Source: Jimgerdemannia flammicorona (Eukaryota > Mucoromycota > Endogonomycetes > Endogonales > Endogonaceae). From it: 14,740 bases of DNA. Under the pieces are notes generated by a model, which was not told the origin of the DNA, did no database searches, and was given only the letters and a program-made list of their open reading frames with translations. The translations under genes were made by a program, and so were the position numbers. Below, piece after piece: positions 1 to 9,644 of this stretch; position 1 is the first letter of the stretch, and every line of letters begins with the position of its first letter. The stretch covers positions 1 to 14,740 of the forward strand of contig RBNI01004047.1 in the NCBI GenBank assembly GCA_003990745.1, in the 5' to 3' direction.

Positions 1-197
1 TTTTTTTTTTTTTTTTTATATTCACTTGAACTCCATTTCTTTATATTGAAATATGTAGGTTACAACTCGATATATGGTGGCGCAGCCTTCCTTAACTACA
101 TCATCATGTAAACGTCACTAATGGCGACGCGTAAAAGCACGTAAGATTTAGCAATAAATACTTTGCTTCTCTCTCCAAACTTCCACATTCCACAACA
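1..197 (+). repeat. 3' portion of the 5' LTR
   Basis: The right border is set by the CAACA end at 193-197, directly followed by the primer-binding site, and by 33 of 34 identity of 164-197 with 2671-2704 at the other end of the element. An AATAAA at 153-158 could serve as a polyadenylation signal within the LTR, which is inference only. The first 17 bases are a T run; it may be part of the LTR, the A-tail of another element read backwards, or a contig edge. Confidence 0.7.
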
Positions 198-210
198 GGT
201 TATGAGCCCC
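198..210 (+). other. Primer-binding site for half initiator tRNA-Met
   Basis: GGTTATGAGCCCC begins immediately after the LTR end. It contains ATG as the complement of a CAT anticodon, and its complement resembles the anticodon stem-loop of initiator tRNA-Met rather than a tRNA 3' end. Drosophila copia and yeast Ty5 are known to prime reverse transcription from such an internal half-tRNA. The assignment here rests on sequence resemblance alone. Confidence 0.7.
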
Positions 211-250
211 GGTTAGCGGCTATACACCCCTCTTACACATATGCTATACA

Positions 251-1107
251 ATGGCTACTAGTTCAAGCAGTGCTAGCAGCGCGCCGCCAAGTCCTGGTAA
301 CACAAACACTGCCAGAACAGGTTTTGCTTCCATGACGACAAACATTCCGGCAGTGGCGCCAACATCAACAGTAAAGAGGACGATTCCTGTCTTTGACAGT
401 AAGGACTATGCCATATGGGCATATCATATGAAGAATCTCCTTGAAGAATGCGGTTTGGAGGACTACTGGAAGCCACAGGCACAAGTAATAACATACGACA
501 CCGCAAAAGATCGCAAAGCGCTAAGGGAGATTACGTTCACTCTTTCGAATGTGCAAATGAAGCTGGTAATCAACGCTACGATGGCGAATGAAGCCTGGGA
601 GATTTTACGCAATCACCATCAACAGACATCCACATCAAATAGATTCCACTTAAAGGTACAACTATTCAATCTTTGAATTAAGTCCAAGGAGAGCATCCGG
701 GACTATGCCAATTGAGTCGACGAGCTAGCGAATCAAGTGAATTCCCTTACATCTACGCTGGCGGACACCATCAAGGATGAAGACAAGGTCCTGGCTCTTA
801 TACGAGGCCTTCCTGAAGCGTACAACATGGTTGTCACTGCTATGAGGGAATCTGGCAGATTATAAGATTATAAGCACATCATCACAAGCCTTTTAAATGA
901 GAAACGAGGCTAGGCAGCAACAACACCAATGAGGAATATGATGAGAAAGCATTCTACGGTGGAGCACATAGACGAGGCAAAGGCAAGCTGAACAAAGGTC
1001 GAGGCCAGCAATGCGAGAAATTCGATGGTAAATGCTTTTACTGTAATAAGCATGGACATCATGAGCAAGACTGCAACCGCAAGAAGAAGGAAAAAGGTGA
1101 CCAATAG
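251..1107 (+). pseudogene. gag: copia gag (capsid and nucleocapsid), broken
   Basis: The ATG at 251 lies 40 bases after the primer-binding site. An Ala/Ser/Pro-rich N-terminus (about 35 residues) is followed by a DUF4219/UBN2-type gag domain with IPVFDSKDYAIWAYHMKNLL at residues 46-65. The frame meets TGA at 674-676 and at 713-715, both where arginine fits, and TAA at 863-865. A frameshift at about 898-903 then moves reading to the frame of the zinc knuckle, C-x2-C-x4-H-x4-C (CFYCNKHGHHEQDC, 1033-1074), the nucleocapsid RNA-binding motif. TAG at 1105-1107 ends this part. That codon sits between nucleocapsid and protease, so it could be an original gag stop, but CAG to TAG decay explains it equally well because copia elements normally have one continuous gag-pol frame. 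Confidence 0.85.
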
Positions 1108-2637
1108 CAAGGACAATGGCAGGCAAACACGGTGGATGCCAACAATGAGAACAGCAGTGGCGGAGGTCTATTCTTCGCAGAAGCGGCGACCTATCCATAT
1201 GCAGAAACTATTGAAATAGGAGGAAATTCGGAACCAACTGACAGTTCCACCAATGCCAGTTGCAGATGCAATTCCACCAGTTCGACATCTACAAATCCTG
1301 GTCAACAAAACACTTTTCAGACAGCGAAAAATGGTGACGTCAACGTCGGCGCCAGCGCAAATGTAAGCTATACACCGAACAGTGCTTATACATGCAGCGA
1401 AGAGGTCTGGCTCATGGATTCGGGCGCAACACAGCATATGACAGCTCACCGGGAGTGGTTCTCTACATACGAGAAGTTCGAGCATCCCATACCTATCAAG
1501 CTAGGCAATAATAATGTCATTTATGCTCAAGGGAAAGGCAACGTAGGCATACATCTACATAGAAACATTGATGAACCTTCAGGCACCTTCGTGGACATAC
1601 TATACGTTCTAGATATAGGCAAGAACCTCTTCTCGATAGGCCGGAAGATGGCTCGCGGGGACAGAGGAGTAAATATACACCCGAATGGTGTAACGGTAAT
1701 CAATCTGAAGAACAATAATGAGTTAATGTACGCATCGAAAAAGGGGAATCTATATGCAATCAATGGTGCGCCGAGTGGCGCTACATCCGCATATTCTGCA
1801 ACTACGACAGGAGAGGATTTCTGGCATATAATGCATGAATGCTTAGAACATATCGGTAAAACGAGTCTCGAACGGATGGTAAGGAGCAAGTCCGTATATG
1901 GTTTACCGGACTATATGCCACCGGATTTCTTTTGCGATGGATGTGCGGCAAACAAGGCTTCCCGGCAACCTTTTCAGGAACGAACAAAGTGAGCAGCCAG
2001 CATTCTCAATTTGATTCATATGGATATTTGTGGCCCCATGCGAATAGTATCACACTCCGGGAAGAAGTATTTTATTACATTTATTGATGATTATATATGC
2101 AAAGTCCACGTATATCTCATTGCGGGGAAAAACGAGGCATTCGACAAATTCCGGGAATTCAAGGCAGCCGTGGAGAACGAGACGGGATGTAGAATATGAA
2201 CCCTACACTCAGATAAAGGTAAAGAATACATCAACAAAGGTTTCAGACACTTCTTGAAGAAGAACGGTATACAGCACTCTACGACAGCCCCTTATACACC
2301 TCAGCAAAATGGCGTGGCGGAACGATTCAATCGAACGGTAGTGGAAATGGCTAGAACAATGATGAATATGGCCAGCTTACCGAAGTCCTTTTGGGCGGAA
2401 GCAGTGAATACGGCGGCATATATTCAAAATCGTTGTTTCTCTCGAGCTCTAAGCAAGGATCCTGGCAAGCAATCCAGGAATGACAGCAATCTTACCCCTG
2501 AGGAATTATGGAGTGGATCCACGCCTGACATTTCACACTTACGCATATTTGGAAGCGAGGCATATGTTCTGGACAAAGGTGGCAACTGAGGCAAGTTTGA
2601 ACCTAAGGCAGATAAACATATATTCCTTGGGTTTGAA
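1108..2637 (+). pseudogene. pol: copia pol fragment: protease, pre-integrase finger, integrase; truncated
   Basis: One frame runs throughout, shared with the gag zinc knuckle. The aspartic protease active site is DSGAT (in VWLMDSGATQHMT, about 1408-1440). The GAG-pre-integrase region follows with a partly degraded H-H ... C-x2-C finger (FWHIMHECLEHIG and FFCDGCAANKASRQPF). The integrase core (rve) has all three catalytic acidic residues in place: HMDICGP (about 2017-2037), LHSDKGKEY (about 2203-2229) and NGVAERFNR (about 2308-2334). The reading continues through FGSEAYVLDKGGN to HIFLGFE at 2637, a usual conserved spot after the copia integrase. TGA stops interrupt at 1990-1992, 2197-2199 and 2587-2589, each where arginine is expected. 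Reverse transcriptase and RNase H are absent. No functional protein is possible from this copy. Confidence 0.9.
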
Positions 2638-2673
2638 CTTGCCTCGGTTGCCACCTTTGTCCAGAACGTATGC
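2560..2673. repeat. Fold-back palindrome at the copia deletion junction
   Basis: Arm 2560-2608 and arm 2625-2673 are inverted copies, 44 of 49 positions paired, around a 16-base spacer. The outer 35 bases (2560-2594 against 2639-2673) differ at only two positions. The inner 14 bases of the right arm (2625-2638) are still ordinary pol coding sequence (through FLGFE) with chance partial complementarity to 2595-2608. The right arm then runs as antisense pol and ends in TGC, which is also the start of the LTR match at 2671, giving a short microhomology at the second joint. Confidence 0.9.
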
Positions 2674-2704
2674 TTCTCTCTCCAAACTTCTACATTCCAC
2701 AACA
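2671..2704 (+). repeat. 3' LTR remnant (last 34 bases)
   Basis: It matches 164-197 with one difference (C184 against T2691) and ends in the same CAACA. Upstream of 2671 the resemblance to the 5' LTR stops at once, so the rest of the 3' LTR was lost in the event that made the palindrome. The LINE 3' end begins directly after it. Confidence 0.85.
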
Positions 2705-3913
2705 CTTTATTACTACCCATCTATCTCATATAAATACAGTGATCCCAACCCCCTATCCAATCCCCCTAGGCGCCCCCCCCCCCCTATCTCTTCTTGATGA
2801 AAGACCACTTTGTCTAACACTATTTCCACCCTCCCACCACTCTGCTCACAGATCCTTACCACCAAACTGCAACGTCGTCCCCCCTGAGGGCTCCAACCCA
2901 CCCACCATCCAGTCAGCAGATCCCCCAACAGCCCCTCCCATCTTAATACCTTCTCCCACAGCCCCAACCACTGCCCCTCCTCAAATACAAAAAGCCAATG
3001 ACTCACCAGACCCACCCATATGGCTAACACCTACCCTACAGTGAGCCAACTATCTCCCACCCCACCCATAAGCTGAGATCTCAAGTCCTCCCAGCGACCC
3101 CCCTCCCCTACCAGCCTGTGCCCCATACCCAGTCTATCCCCTATCTCAGTCCAAAATTCCCCCAAAACCTCACACTCTCCCAGCCAATGTTCTGGTATCT
3201 GTACATATTCCCCAGCTTGCCCAACATCATAACACTCCTCACAGTCAAACTGTCCACCATCTACCAAATGCCCCATATGGAAATTCAGCATGATATTCCT
3301 CTACAATATTCTCCACCATACCACCCAGAACTTGGGGGGAAGCCACCTCCGTACCTCTGCGCCCTAAGACCAGATACCAGCCCAGTCCCACTCCTCGCTA
3401 ATCCTGGCCACCTGCTAGCCACTTAGCCAAAGATCCTGGCCAAGCCCCTGCTGACACTCTACTCCCTCCCCAATGTCAAATGAAGCAAGTGGAGCACTCC
3501 CCAGGAGCAATCTATCCCAATGCCACATATTAGGCCCCCACACCTCCTCCCCCTCATTGCCTCACCAGCGCAAGCCAATTCGGTGTGCTCCATCAGCCAC
3601 ACCCCACCAAAAGCCCTTGAACCACAACCTCCTAACACTATTCAGCCCCACCAAAGAGAGTAGATCTCTGGAGGACCCCAGAGAGGATGTTCGTATCTCC
3701 CACACCTTCTGCAGCAGAGGTACCCAACCTCCACCCTGCAGTTCCCCAGCTCTCTTCAGCCACCAGGCTCACAAGCAGTGCAGCCTCTTAGGAAAGTCCA
3801 CCAGTCCAAGACCCCCCCAGACTACCGGTCTCATAAGAGTATCCCAACTGACTTGAGACCTCCTTCCTGCCCAGATCCAATCTCTAGCCACCTTCATCAG
3901 CCTCTTCACTACC
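2705..3913 (-). mobile_element. LINE copy A, 5'-truncated 3' end
   Basis: On the minus strand this is homologous to the 3' portion of copy B: 3660-3913 corresponds to about 4840-5097, 3031-3470 to about 4190-4660, and its 3' untranslated part (about 2740-2860) to about 3925-4040. Over a 90-base stretch near 3690-3780 I count roughly four fifths identity by eye, so the copies are related but not recent. Homology to copy B stops at about 3913, where the 3' end of copy B begins. 5' truncation of this kind is typical of target-primed reverse transcription. The 3' boundary against the copia LTR has no clear A-tail, and I found no convincing target-site duplication. Confidence 0.8.
2713..3913 (-). 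pseudogene. LINE ORF2 C-terminal fragment with RVT zinc finger (copy A)
   Basis: Reading from high to low coordinates it begins after the reverse transcriptase catalytic core with GGLGLVDFPKRLHCL, the usual conserved segment downstream of LINE RT. It continues to a zf-RVT-like region with FDCEEC and PEHWLGECEVL (C-x2-C ... H-x3-C type) near 3190-3260. TGA at 3769-3771 replaces an arginine that copy B still encodes as CGA at 4948-4950. A TAG precedes RNIMLNFH where copy B has TGG, and TAG at 3031-3033 occurs where copy B has another residue. After that last stop the frame stays open to 2713, well past the stop of copy B, which suggests that the ancestral ORF2 was longer at its C-terminus. Confidence 0.75.
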
Positions 3914-4146
3914 TATACTGATTATCACTACTCACTACCCAATCCCCATAGGGGGGCTCCTCCCCACCTCCTCATAGAGAAAGATCACCCTTTCACCAAC
4001 TATGCCAACTCTCCCCCACTCTGTCCACAAATTTTCTCCACTAAGCAGTGCCTCCGACCACCCTGCAGCCCACAACCAAGCCACCAGCCCATTAAGGTGT
4101 CTTCTATAAGTCTATACCACCACATCAACTGGTCCCCCAAGCCCTG
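3914..4146 (-). other. LINE copy B 3' end, ORF2 tail and 3' untranslated region
   Basis: The part nearest 4146 still resembles coding in copy A (GWWLGCGLQGGRRHCLV here, GWWVGWSPQGGRRCSLV there). The part nearest 3914 aligns with copy A at about 2740-2860, which defines a shared 3' end that the LINE reverse transcriptase could recognise. No A-tail is seen; the end is rich in TAGTGA-type triplets and hexamers on the minus strand. Confidence 0.6.
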
Positions 4147-6599
4147 TCAGCTCTTATCCTCAAAAACAAATAGCCAGTGACTGGCCAGCCCTACCCAAAT
4201 AGCCAATGCCCAGTCCAAAGTATTCCACTCCTTCCCTATCCCCCCTACCAATCTATCCCTCAAGTCCTCCCACCTCCCCTGTACTTCATCTCTCCTACGC
4301 TGTACCCCCAAGTATTTCCCAATTGCCTGCCAAAAATCCCCCAACACCTCACACTCTCTAAGCCAATGTTCAGGCATCTGTACATAACCCCCCTCCTGCC
4401 CTACATTATGGCACTCCTTACAGTCGAAGCAACCTCCTACAATAAGGTGCTCTGAGTGAAAGTTGAGCATAATATTCCTCCACAGCATGTGCCACCAGAC
4501 CACCCAGTACTTTGGCAGCATCCACTTTTTCACTGCAGCACTCCAGGTCCAAACACCATGCCAGTCCCACTCTTCACCAATTCCGACTCCTTGCCAACTG
4601 CTAGGCCACAGATCCTGGCCCAGTCCTCTTTGGCATTCCATTCTATCACTAATGTCAAATTCAATTAAAGGAGCACCACCCAGCAGTATATGATCCCATC
4701 TCCACATCGCTGGGTCCCAATCCTCCTCCCCTTCATTCCCCTGCTAACAAATTCCAATACGGTGTACCCCTTCTGCTATCCCCCACAAAAATCCTTTATA
4801 TTACAGTTGCTTAGTGCTCTGAAGTCCAACCAATGAGAGGAGATTGCCAGTCAAGCCCCTTAGTGATGTCCGCCTCTCCCAGATCTTCTGTAGCAGAGGA
4901 ACCCAACCACCTCCTCTCAATTCTACTGCCCTCTTTAGCCACCATGCTCGCAAGCAATGTAACTGTTTTGGAAAGTCAACCAGTCCAAGACCACCTCTCG
5001 CCACTGGTAGAGACAAGGTCTTCCAACCAATATGACTCTGCCTTCCAGCCCAAATCCATCTCTTTGCTGACTTCACCAATCACTTCACCACCCAGGCTGG
5101 GAAGTCCAGATGATATGCCAGGTACCACAACTTCGGCAGCCAGTAAACATTCAAAATTGAGACCCATCCTGCCAGAGAAAATTGTCTTCCCCCCCAACTC
5201 TACAGGGCCTCCTCCCAGATTCCAATCCTCTGCTCCCACCAAAGTCTGGGCAGAACTGACCCATAGACCGACAAATAGATGCCCAAGTACCCACTGCTTC
5301 ACCTGTGGGGACGATTGTTCCTATAACCTCCCCTCTCACCAGCCCATTGCTGAGCACCATTGTTTCACACTTATGCCAATTCAGCTTTGCTCCAGAGTTC
5401 TCCTCATATCACTCTACAGTCTTCTTGAGCTCTTCAACATCAGCAATCAAACCCAAACCAACCACCATATCATCAGCAAAGGCCCCAACTTTCCATCCTA
5501 TGCCAAAGACAGAGAGTCCTTCTATCCTCTGCCTAATTCTATCCATAAGGGGTTCCAGGAAGAGAGCATATAAAATGGGGGACAGTGGGTCCCCCTGGGG
5601 CACCCCCCTACCCAAGGGAAATGCTACCCCTCTATGACCATTATACATGAGTGCCGCCCTACTCCCTTCCAGTAGGCTGACCATTGCTGACCAGAATTGG
5701 GTCGGAACCCCCATTCTATCCAAAACTTTCACCAGCCAGACTCTTTGCACCTGGTCATAAGCCTTCTCTTGGTCCAAGAAGACTAGACACCTATCCAGTC
5801 CATAGGCCCTTGCCCCTTCAATAACTCCATGTACCCAGGCAGTGCCATCCCTGATGAGCTGACCACCTACAAATCTCCTCTGCTCAATACCCACAACTTG
5901 CTGGGCCACCTTCTGTAGTCTTGCCACCACCACCTTAGTCACCAACTTTCTGTCCATATCTAGCAATATTATTGGTCACCAGTTCTTCCAATCCTCCCAC
6001 CTTCTTTTGTTTTTATAAAGCAGCATCACCAGCCCAAGGTCCTGCTCCCCCACCCATCTCCTGGTCTGTAGAATGAAGTCACACAATGCTGTCATCTCTC
6101 CCATCACCCCTGAGACTCCAACCATTCACTTCCAAAAGTCCCAGGACAGACTATCCTCTCCAGGTGCCATACCTGGCATTGTCGTGGCAAGAACCTGATG
6201 GATCTCAATTTCCTGTACAGGCATCACCAGGTCACCTAGCCCCTCAACTTGTGGTGGGTGCCAATCCTCCAATGTTTGGTCAATAGTCGTGACATCTGCC
6301 CCACCCTCCTCCTCACTCCACAATCTACTCCATCTCTCCTTCAGTGATCCAAGAATGTCCTGTACACCATACACCAGTATACCATCTGAGTCCAACATCT
6401 CTTCCCACCGTTGCTGTATCTGCCTTGCCCTGAGAGCCCTTGTAAGAAACTTGGAAGGCCTCTCCCCCTCCTCCAGATCCTGCCAGCAGAGCTGTGCTGC
6501 CAAGCTCTGTACCCTCATCCCACAGCATCTGTTGTAGTTCCCCAATCTCCGTTTTTGTCCTCATTGACCTCTAATCTTCTTCTCCCTCCAACATCCTCA
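4147..6599 (-). pseudogene. LINE ORF2 reverse transcriptase and C-terminal zinc finger
   Basis: The RT entry reads MPGMAPGEDSLSWDFWK (about 6180-6129). It is followed by LLYKNK and NW-stop-PI (TGA 5976-5978, where NWRPI is the family motif). FLDQEKAYD carries the first catalytic Asp, PQGDPLSP lies at 5577-5600, and FADD at 5469-5480 is the YADD-box variant. TGA at 5409-5411 follows, then NSGAKLNWHK in the same frame. A frameshift near 5290-5310 precedes YLGIYL (5272-5289). WIWAG and GGLGLVDFPK (about 4980-5050) mark the thumb-distal region. TAA 4801-4803 and TAG 4744-4746 interrupt before the zf-RVT-like finger (FDCKEC and PEHWLRECEVL, about 4360-4430). TGA at 4147-4149 ends the open frame, but copy A shows homologous coding beyond it. 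The two frameshifts in ORF2 cancel, so endonuclease and C-terminus share a frame. Confidence 0.85.
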
Positions 6600-7578
6600 A
6601 CCTCTCCCACTCCTCCAAGAGCCTAATCAATCTAGTAGAAGCCCAACACACTCTATGTCTCCTCTGCTTCCCTGCCTCCTTGCCAGCCTCACTCCAGTAA
6701 ATCTTGGCCCTCTCCTTCATCCTTATCTACCAAACCCCAACTGAGGCACCTTCCTGCTGCCAGTTCTCCACTCTTAGCTAAATGTCCTTAGCCCACTCAT
6801 CCCACTGGGTCTTGTCATCTAACAAAGAGAAATTGAGGTACCAATGTCCAGGCCCATCCCCACTTCCCACAAAGCACCCCTGTCCCAAAAGCCCCCAGTG
6901 ATCTGACCATGGACACCATTTCACCTCCAGTGACTTCCAAACATCTAGGCCCCAGCAGCTGGCTGTCAGAATTTAATTGATTCTTATCCCCAGACCCCCT
7001 GCCCAATGTGTATAAACCCTCCTATTTCCCCAGCACACGCTACCAGCATCTACCAGTGTACTTAATCTTTTGATCTCCTCCTATGCCACCAGTCCTCCAC
7101 TTCTGCTCTCAGCACCTCATCCTCCATCTGTTCTATCCAATAGTATGTCCCAAACCATATTGAAATCTCCCCCAAGCATATCCACCCCTGCCTCTATAAG
7201 GCTCCCACTCTCCTGTAAATCTTTCACCCACTCTATTCGCTCACCCCATACCACAGGACAGTAGCAGGAGCCAACTGTAACTGGCTCTCAGCCTGTATGA
7301 ATCCACTCCCCCCAGACCAGTCTCTCCCCCCAGCTCCTCACATCCTGTATCTCCCCTCTGCCTTTCCGAACCAAAATCCCAACCTTGCCCTTCCAAATCA
7401 CCACACCTCCCCATTCCTTCATCCACTCCATCTTATCAGAATTATTCTCACACCTAACATCCTGCAAGAGGAAGAGATCAGCCTCCAATCCCTTCATCCA
7501 AGTAAAAATGTTCCTACATTGAGCAGCACCCCATAACCCATTCATGTTTAAAGAAAAAATATTGGTTGTACTGTTCAT
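6600..7578 (-). pseudogene. LINE ORF2 N-terminal APE endonuclease domain
   Basis: The ATG at 7576-7578 (minus) lies 32 bases after the ORF1 stop. NIFSLNMNG matches the first APE motif, ADLFLLQDV the second, GGDFN (7159-7173) the metal and DNA contact motif, and SDH (6898-6906) the final catalytic motif. Past it, WYLNFSLLDD (6814-6843) is the conserved linker leading to RT. All sit in one frame. The second motif has Asp where the family normally has catalytic Glu (LQE). TGA at 7288-7290 interrupts the domain, and further stops follow GGDFN and lie in the linker. This endonuclease would nick target DNA for target-primed reverse transcription; this copy cannot make it. Confidence 0.8.
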
Positions 7579-7609
7579 AATGAAATATGTTATATTTGGC
7601 AATCGATAT

Positions 7610-9644
7610 CTACTGCTCTATGCTCATCTTCTCCTGCACCATATCCAGATTGTGTTCCGCAGCCACCTCCTCCTCTTCTGCCCTCTGAGCCTCCAATCCA
7701 GCCAGCAGTTCATTCATCTCTCCATCTGCCTTCTCCTCAAACTCCTCTCAGTATTCTATGCATGCCTCCTGCCAGAGATGCAGTCCATGGCACTTGTTCC
7801 AGCAGTATTCAGCCCTCTCTCCAGCAATGACCACCATCTCTGCCTCCCTCTCCTTATCTACCTCATACCCTTCCTCCTCTAGGTACACTGCAAGAATTTC
7901 CGCCTTCAATGCCTTCATTACTCCATCTCCCTGCAGTATCTCTGCCCAGTGCTCATTACTCATCACTCTCAAGTCCACCTCCCCCAACTCTTCCTCTGCC
8001 AGATTATTTATCATCTGACACATCCAAAGTAAGTTCCCCACCTCCTTCCACCTGAAGTTGCCAGCCTCTCTCCCTCCAACATTGTGGTGTCAGCTCCAGC
8101 ACTTGCAGACTCATTTCATACCTCCAGGATATCCACCAGTTCCTCCTCACCAGCTGCTACCACCTGTTCTCCATTCACTACCTCCAGAACTCCGAATTGT
8201 ACCCTCTGGGCCCCTTGCATTGGCACATCTTCTACCACCCTGTTTCGGGCAGCCAGGCCACACCTGATAAGAGGAGTGGGGGTAGGGGAGCCCTCCCAAT
8301 CCTCCTCCCAAACCTCTAGCATACCATCAGCATATGGATCCTTACTAGTCTTCTCCTTGTCCTCTCCTGCCTCCTTCTTGTCCTTTCCCTCCCCCTCGCC
8401 AGCCCAGACACTCGCTTTGGCTCCCCCAGTGCCCTTCACCTTGCTTGCATTCCCCAGTGGTCTGTTATCCAGCTTGGCCAGCAGCTCTTTCTGTCTATTC
8501 TGCCTCTGAGCCCTTTCCCACTTCTCCTTGGTCACTCAAATCTGCTTTCCATCTACCACCTCCAAGTGTGTCGACTCTATGAGAGCCACCCAAGCCTTTG
8601 CTCACCTCTCTACAGCACCATCCAACTCTTCTAGCGCTTCCAATAAATCCTCCTCCTCCTCCTCACTTCCCTTTACCCTCATCACCTTACATAAAATTGC
8701 TCCCCAGACTATTGCCGAAGGCCAGTCTCTTGCCTTCCCAGTAGCTTCCTTCCCAGCCAGCTCAATCCTCACATCCATATCACCAGTCCTGAGCAAGGTC
8801 CCTTCCTAGACCCTGAATCTGATATCCACCACCTCTCCATATTCCGCCATGAAGTCCTCAACCCTCTTTCTTGTCTCCATTGCTGTCACCATTGGCACTC
8901 CTTTCACCAGCAGTTGGACCACCCTGGGATCCCACTTCAGACAACATACCATCAGAGCACACACCTCACCAACTACTAATCCAACCTTCAGTGCCTCCTC
9001 CAATGGTGCTGCCTCCTCAAAACCCACCTCTACTCTCTCCAGTCTCTTCAAAAACTTCACAGATGCAGCTCCTGCCACCTGCTTAGTGATAAGCCCCAGT
9101 ACCATTTTCGCTGTCACTGCTAGGCCCCGGAAGCACAGTGTAACTGCAAATGCCAAGATTGATTTTTTGAGTAACGGGTCACTGCCAGACCCATCACACC
9201 ATCTGCCAAGTCCCCTTGTCTTCTAAGCCTCAGCCACTCAGCCTCACCATCAGCCTCACCATCAGCTGTTACATCTGGATTTTTTTCCAGATTGACAGTT
9301 CTCTCGCTATCAGCAGCCACACTCCCCCCAGCCACTACTCCCCCAGCTCCACTGCCCCCCCTTCCAAGGGCTACTCCCCCCTGCACCATCACCTTCTTGG
9401 TCTCCTTGCCCTTCCTCAGCCAGCCCTCCAGCCCTGATGCCTGCTGTCTCTCCTTCACCATCTCTACAAAGCTCATCCTCTCAGATCCTGAGCCTCCACC
9501 ACCTCCTCCACCCCTTCCACGTCCACCAGCCAGCAGCCCCCTCATACTCCCCCACAGGCCTGGACCCCTCTCCACCTGCTGCCAGTCAAAAGCACTTGGG
9601 CTACCCTGCCCAGTATGCACCTCAGGTTGCCTGTCAGTCACCAT
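7610..9644 (-). pseudogene. LINE ORF1 (nucleic-acid-binding protein), broken
   Basis: Three frame segments join: 9644 to about 9160, about 9156 to 8070, and about 8060 to the TAG at 7610-7612. The first shift lies near a T6 run at 9163-9168. In-frame stops inside are TAG 8806-8808, TGA 8602-8604, TGA 8536-8538, TGA 8116-8118 and TGA 7748-7750, mostly fitting CAG or CGA origins. The N-terminus is Gly-rich (about residues 40-55). The middle (about 8922 to 8710) reads like an RRM: VVQLLVKGVP, a helix, AEYGEVVDIRFRV, then LLRTGDMDVRI and a short WPSAIVWG strand. This YGEVVDI ... RTGD pattern resembles RNA-binding folds in other LINE ORF1 proteins. The C-terminus is acidic and probably helical (EEEGYEVDKEREAEMV). 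The expected role is binding element RNA in the ribonucleoprotein particle. The start at 9644 is only the first plausible ATG. Confidence 0.65.

Larger units (their letters stand above)
1..2704 (+). mobile_element. Ty1/copia LTR retrotransposon, internally deleted and decayed
   Basis: The order is LTR end, primer-binding site, gag, protease, integrase, which is the copia (Pseudoviridae-like) order with integrase before reverse transcriptase. The copy is non-autonomous: after the integrase core the sequence folds back on itself (2560-2673) and joins the last 34 bases of the 3' LTR, so reverse transcriptase, RNase H, the polypurine tract and most of the 3' LTR are gone. Bases 164-197 and 2671-2704 match at 33 of 34 positions and both end in CAACA. 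The 5' edge is not visible; an LTR ending in CAACA would be expected to start with TGTTG, and none occurs in the first 197 bases, so the element probably begins outside the window. Reading frames carry at least seven stops and one frameshift. Confidence 0.9.

Noticed and set aside
1..17. T run as the poly(A) tail of a minus-strand retroelement
   Set aside because: Only the edge is visible, so an LTR-internal run or a contig end is equally possible.
858..873. 8-base tandem duplication (GATTATAA) as the cause of the gag frameshift
   Set aside because: Removing one copy does not restore the frame; the frame change fits better at 898-903, and the TAA is more simply a point change.
2424..2720. 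Minus-strand open frame of 98 codons with a near-copy in the plus frame 2480-2797
   Set aside because: The mirrored peptides arise because both frames cross the palindrome; neither is a gene.
2670..3856. Pro/Ser-rich plus-strand open frames (2670-3044, 3118-3426, 3473-3856)
   Set aside because: They are antisense to LINE copy A, whose minus-strand frames show conserved RT-distal and zinc-finger motifs.
4833..5573. Plus-strand open frame of 246 codons, the second longest in the window
   Set aside because: It lies antisense to the LINE reverse transcriptase and the region just after it, with low-complexity Ser/Pro composition and no family resemblance.
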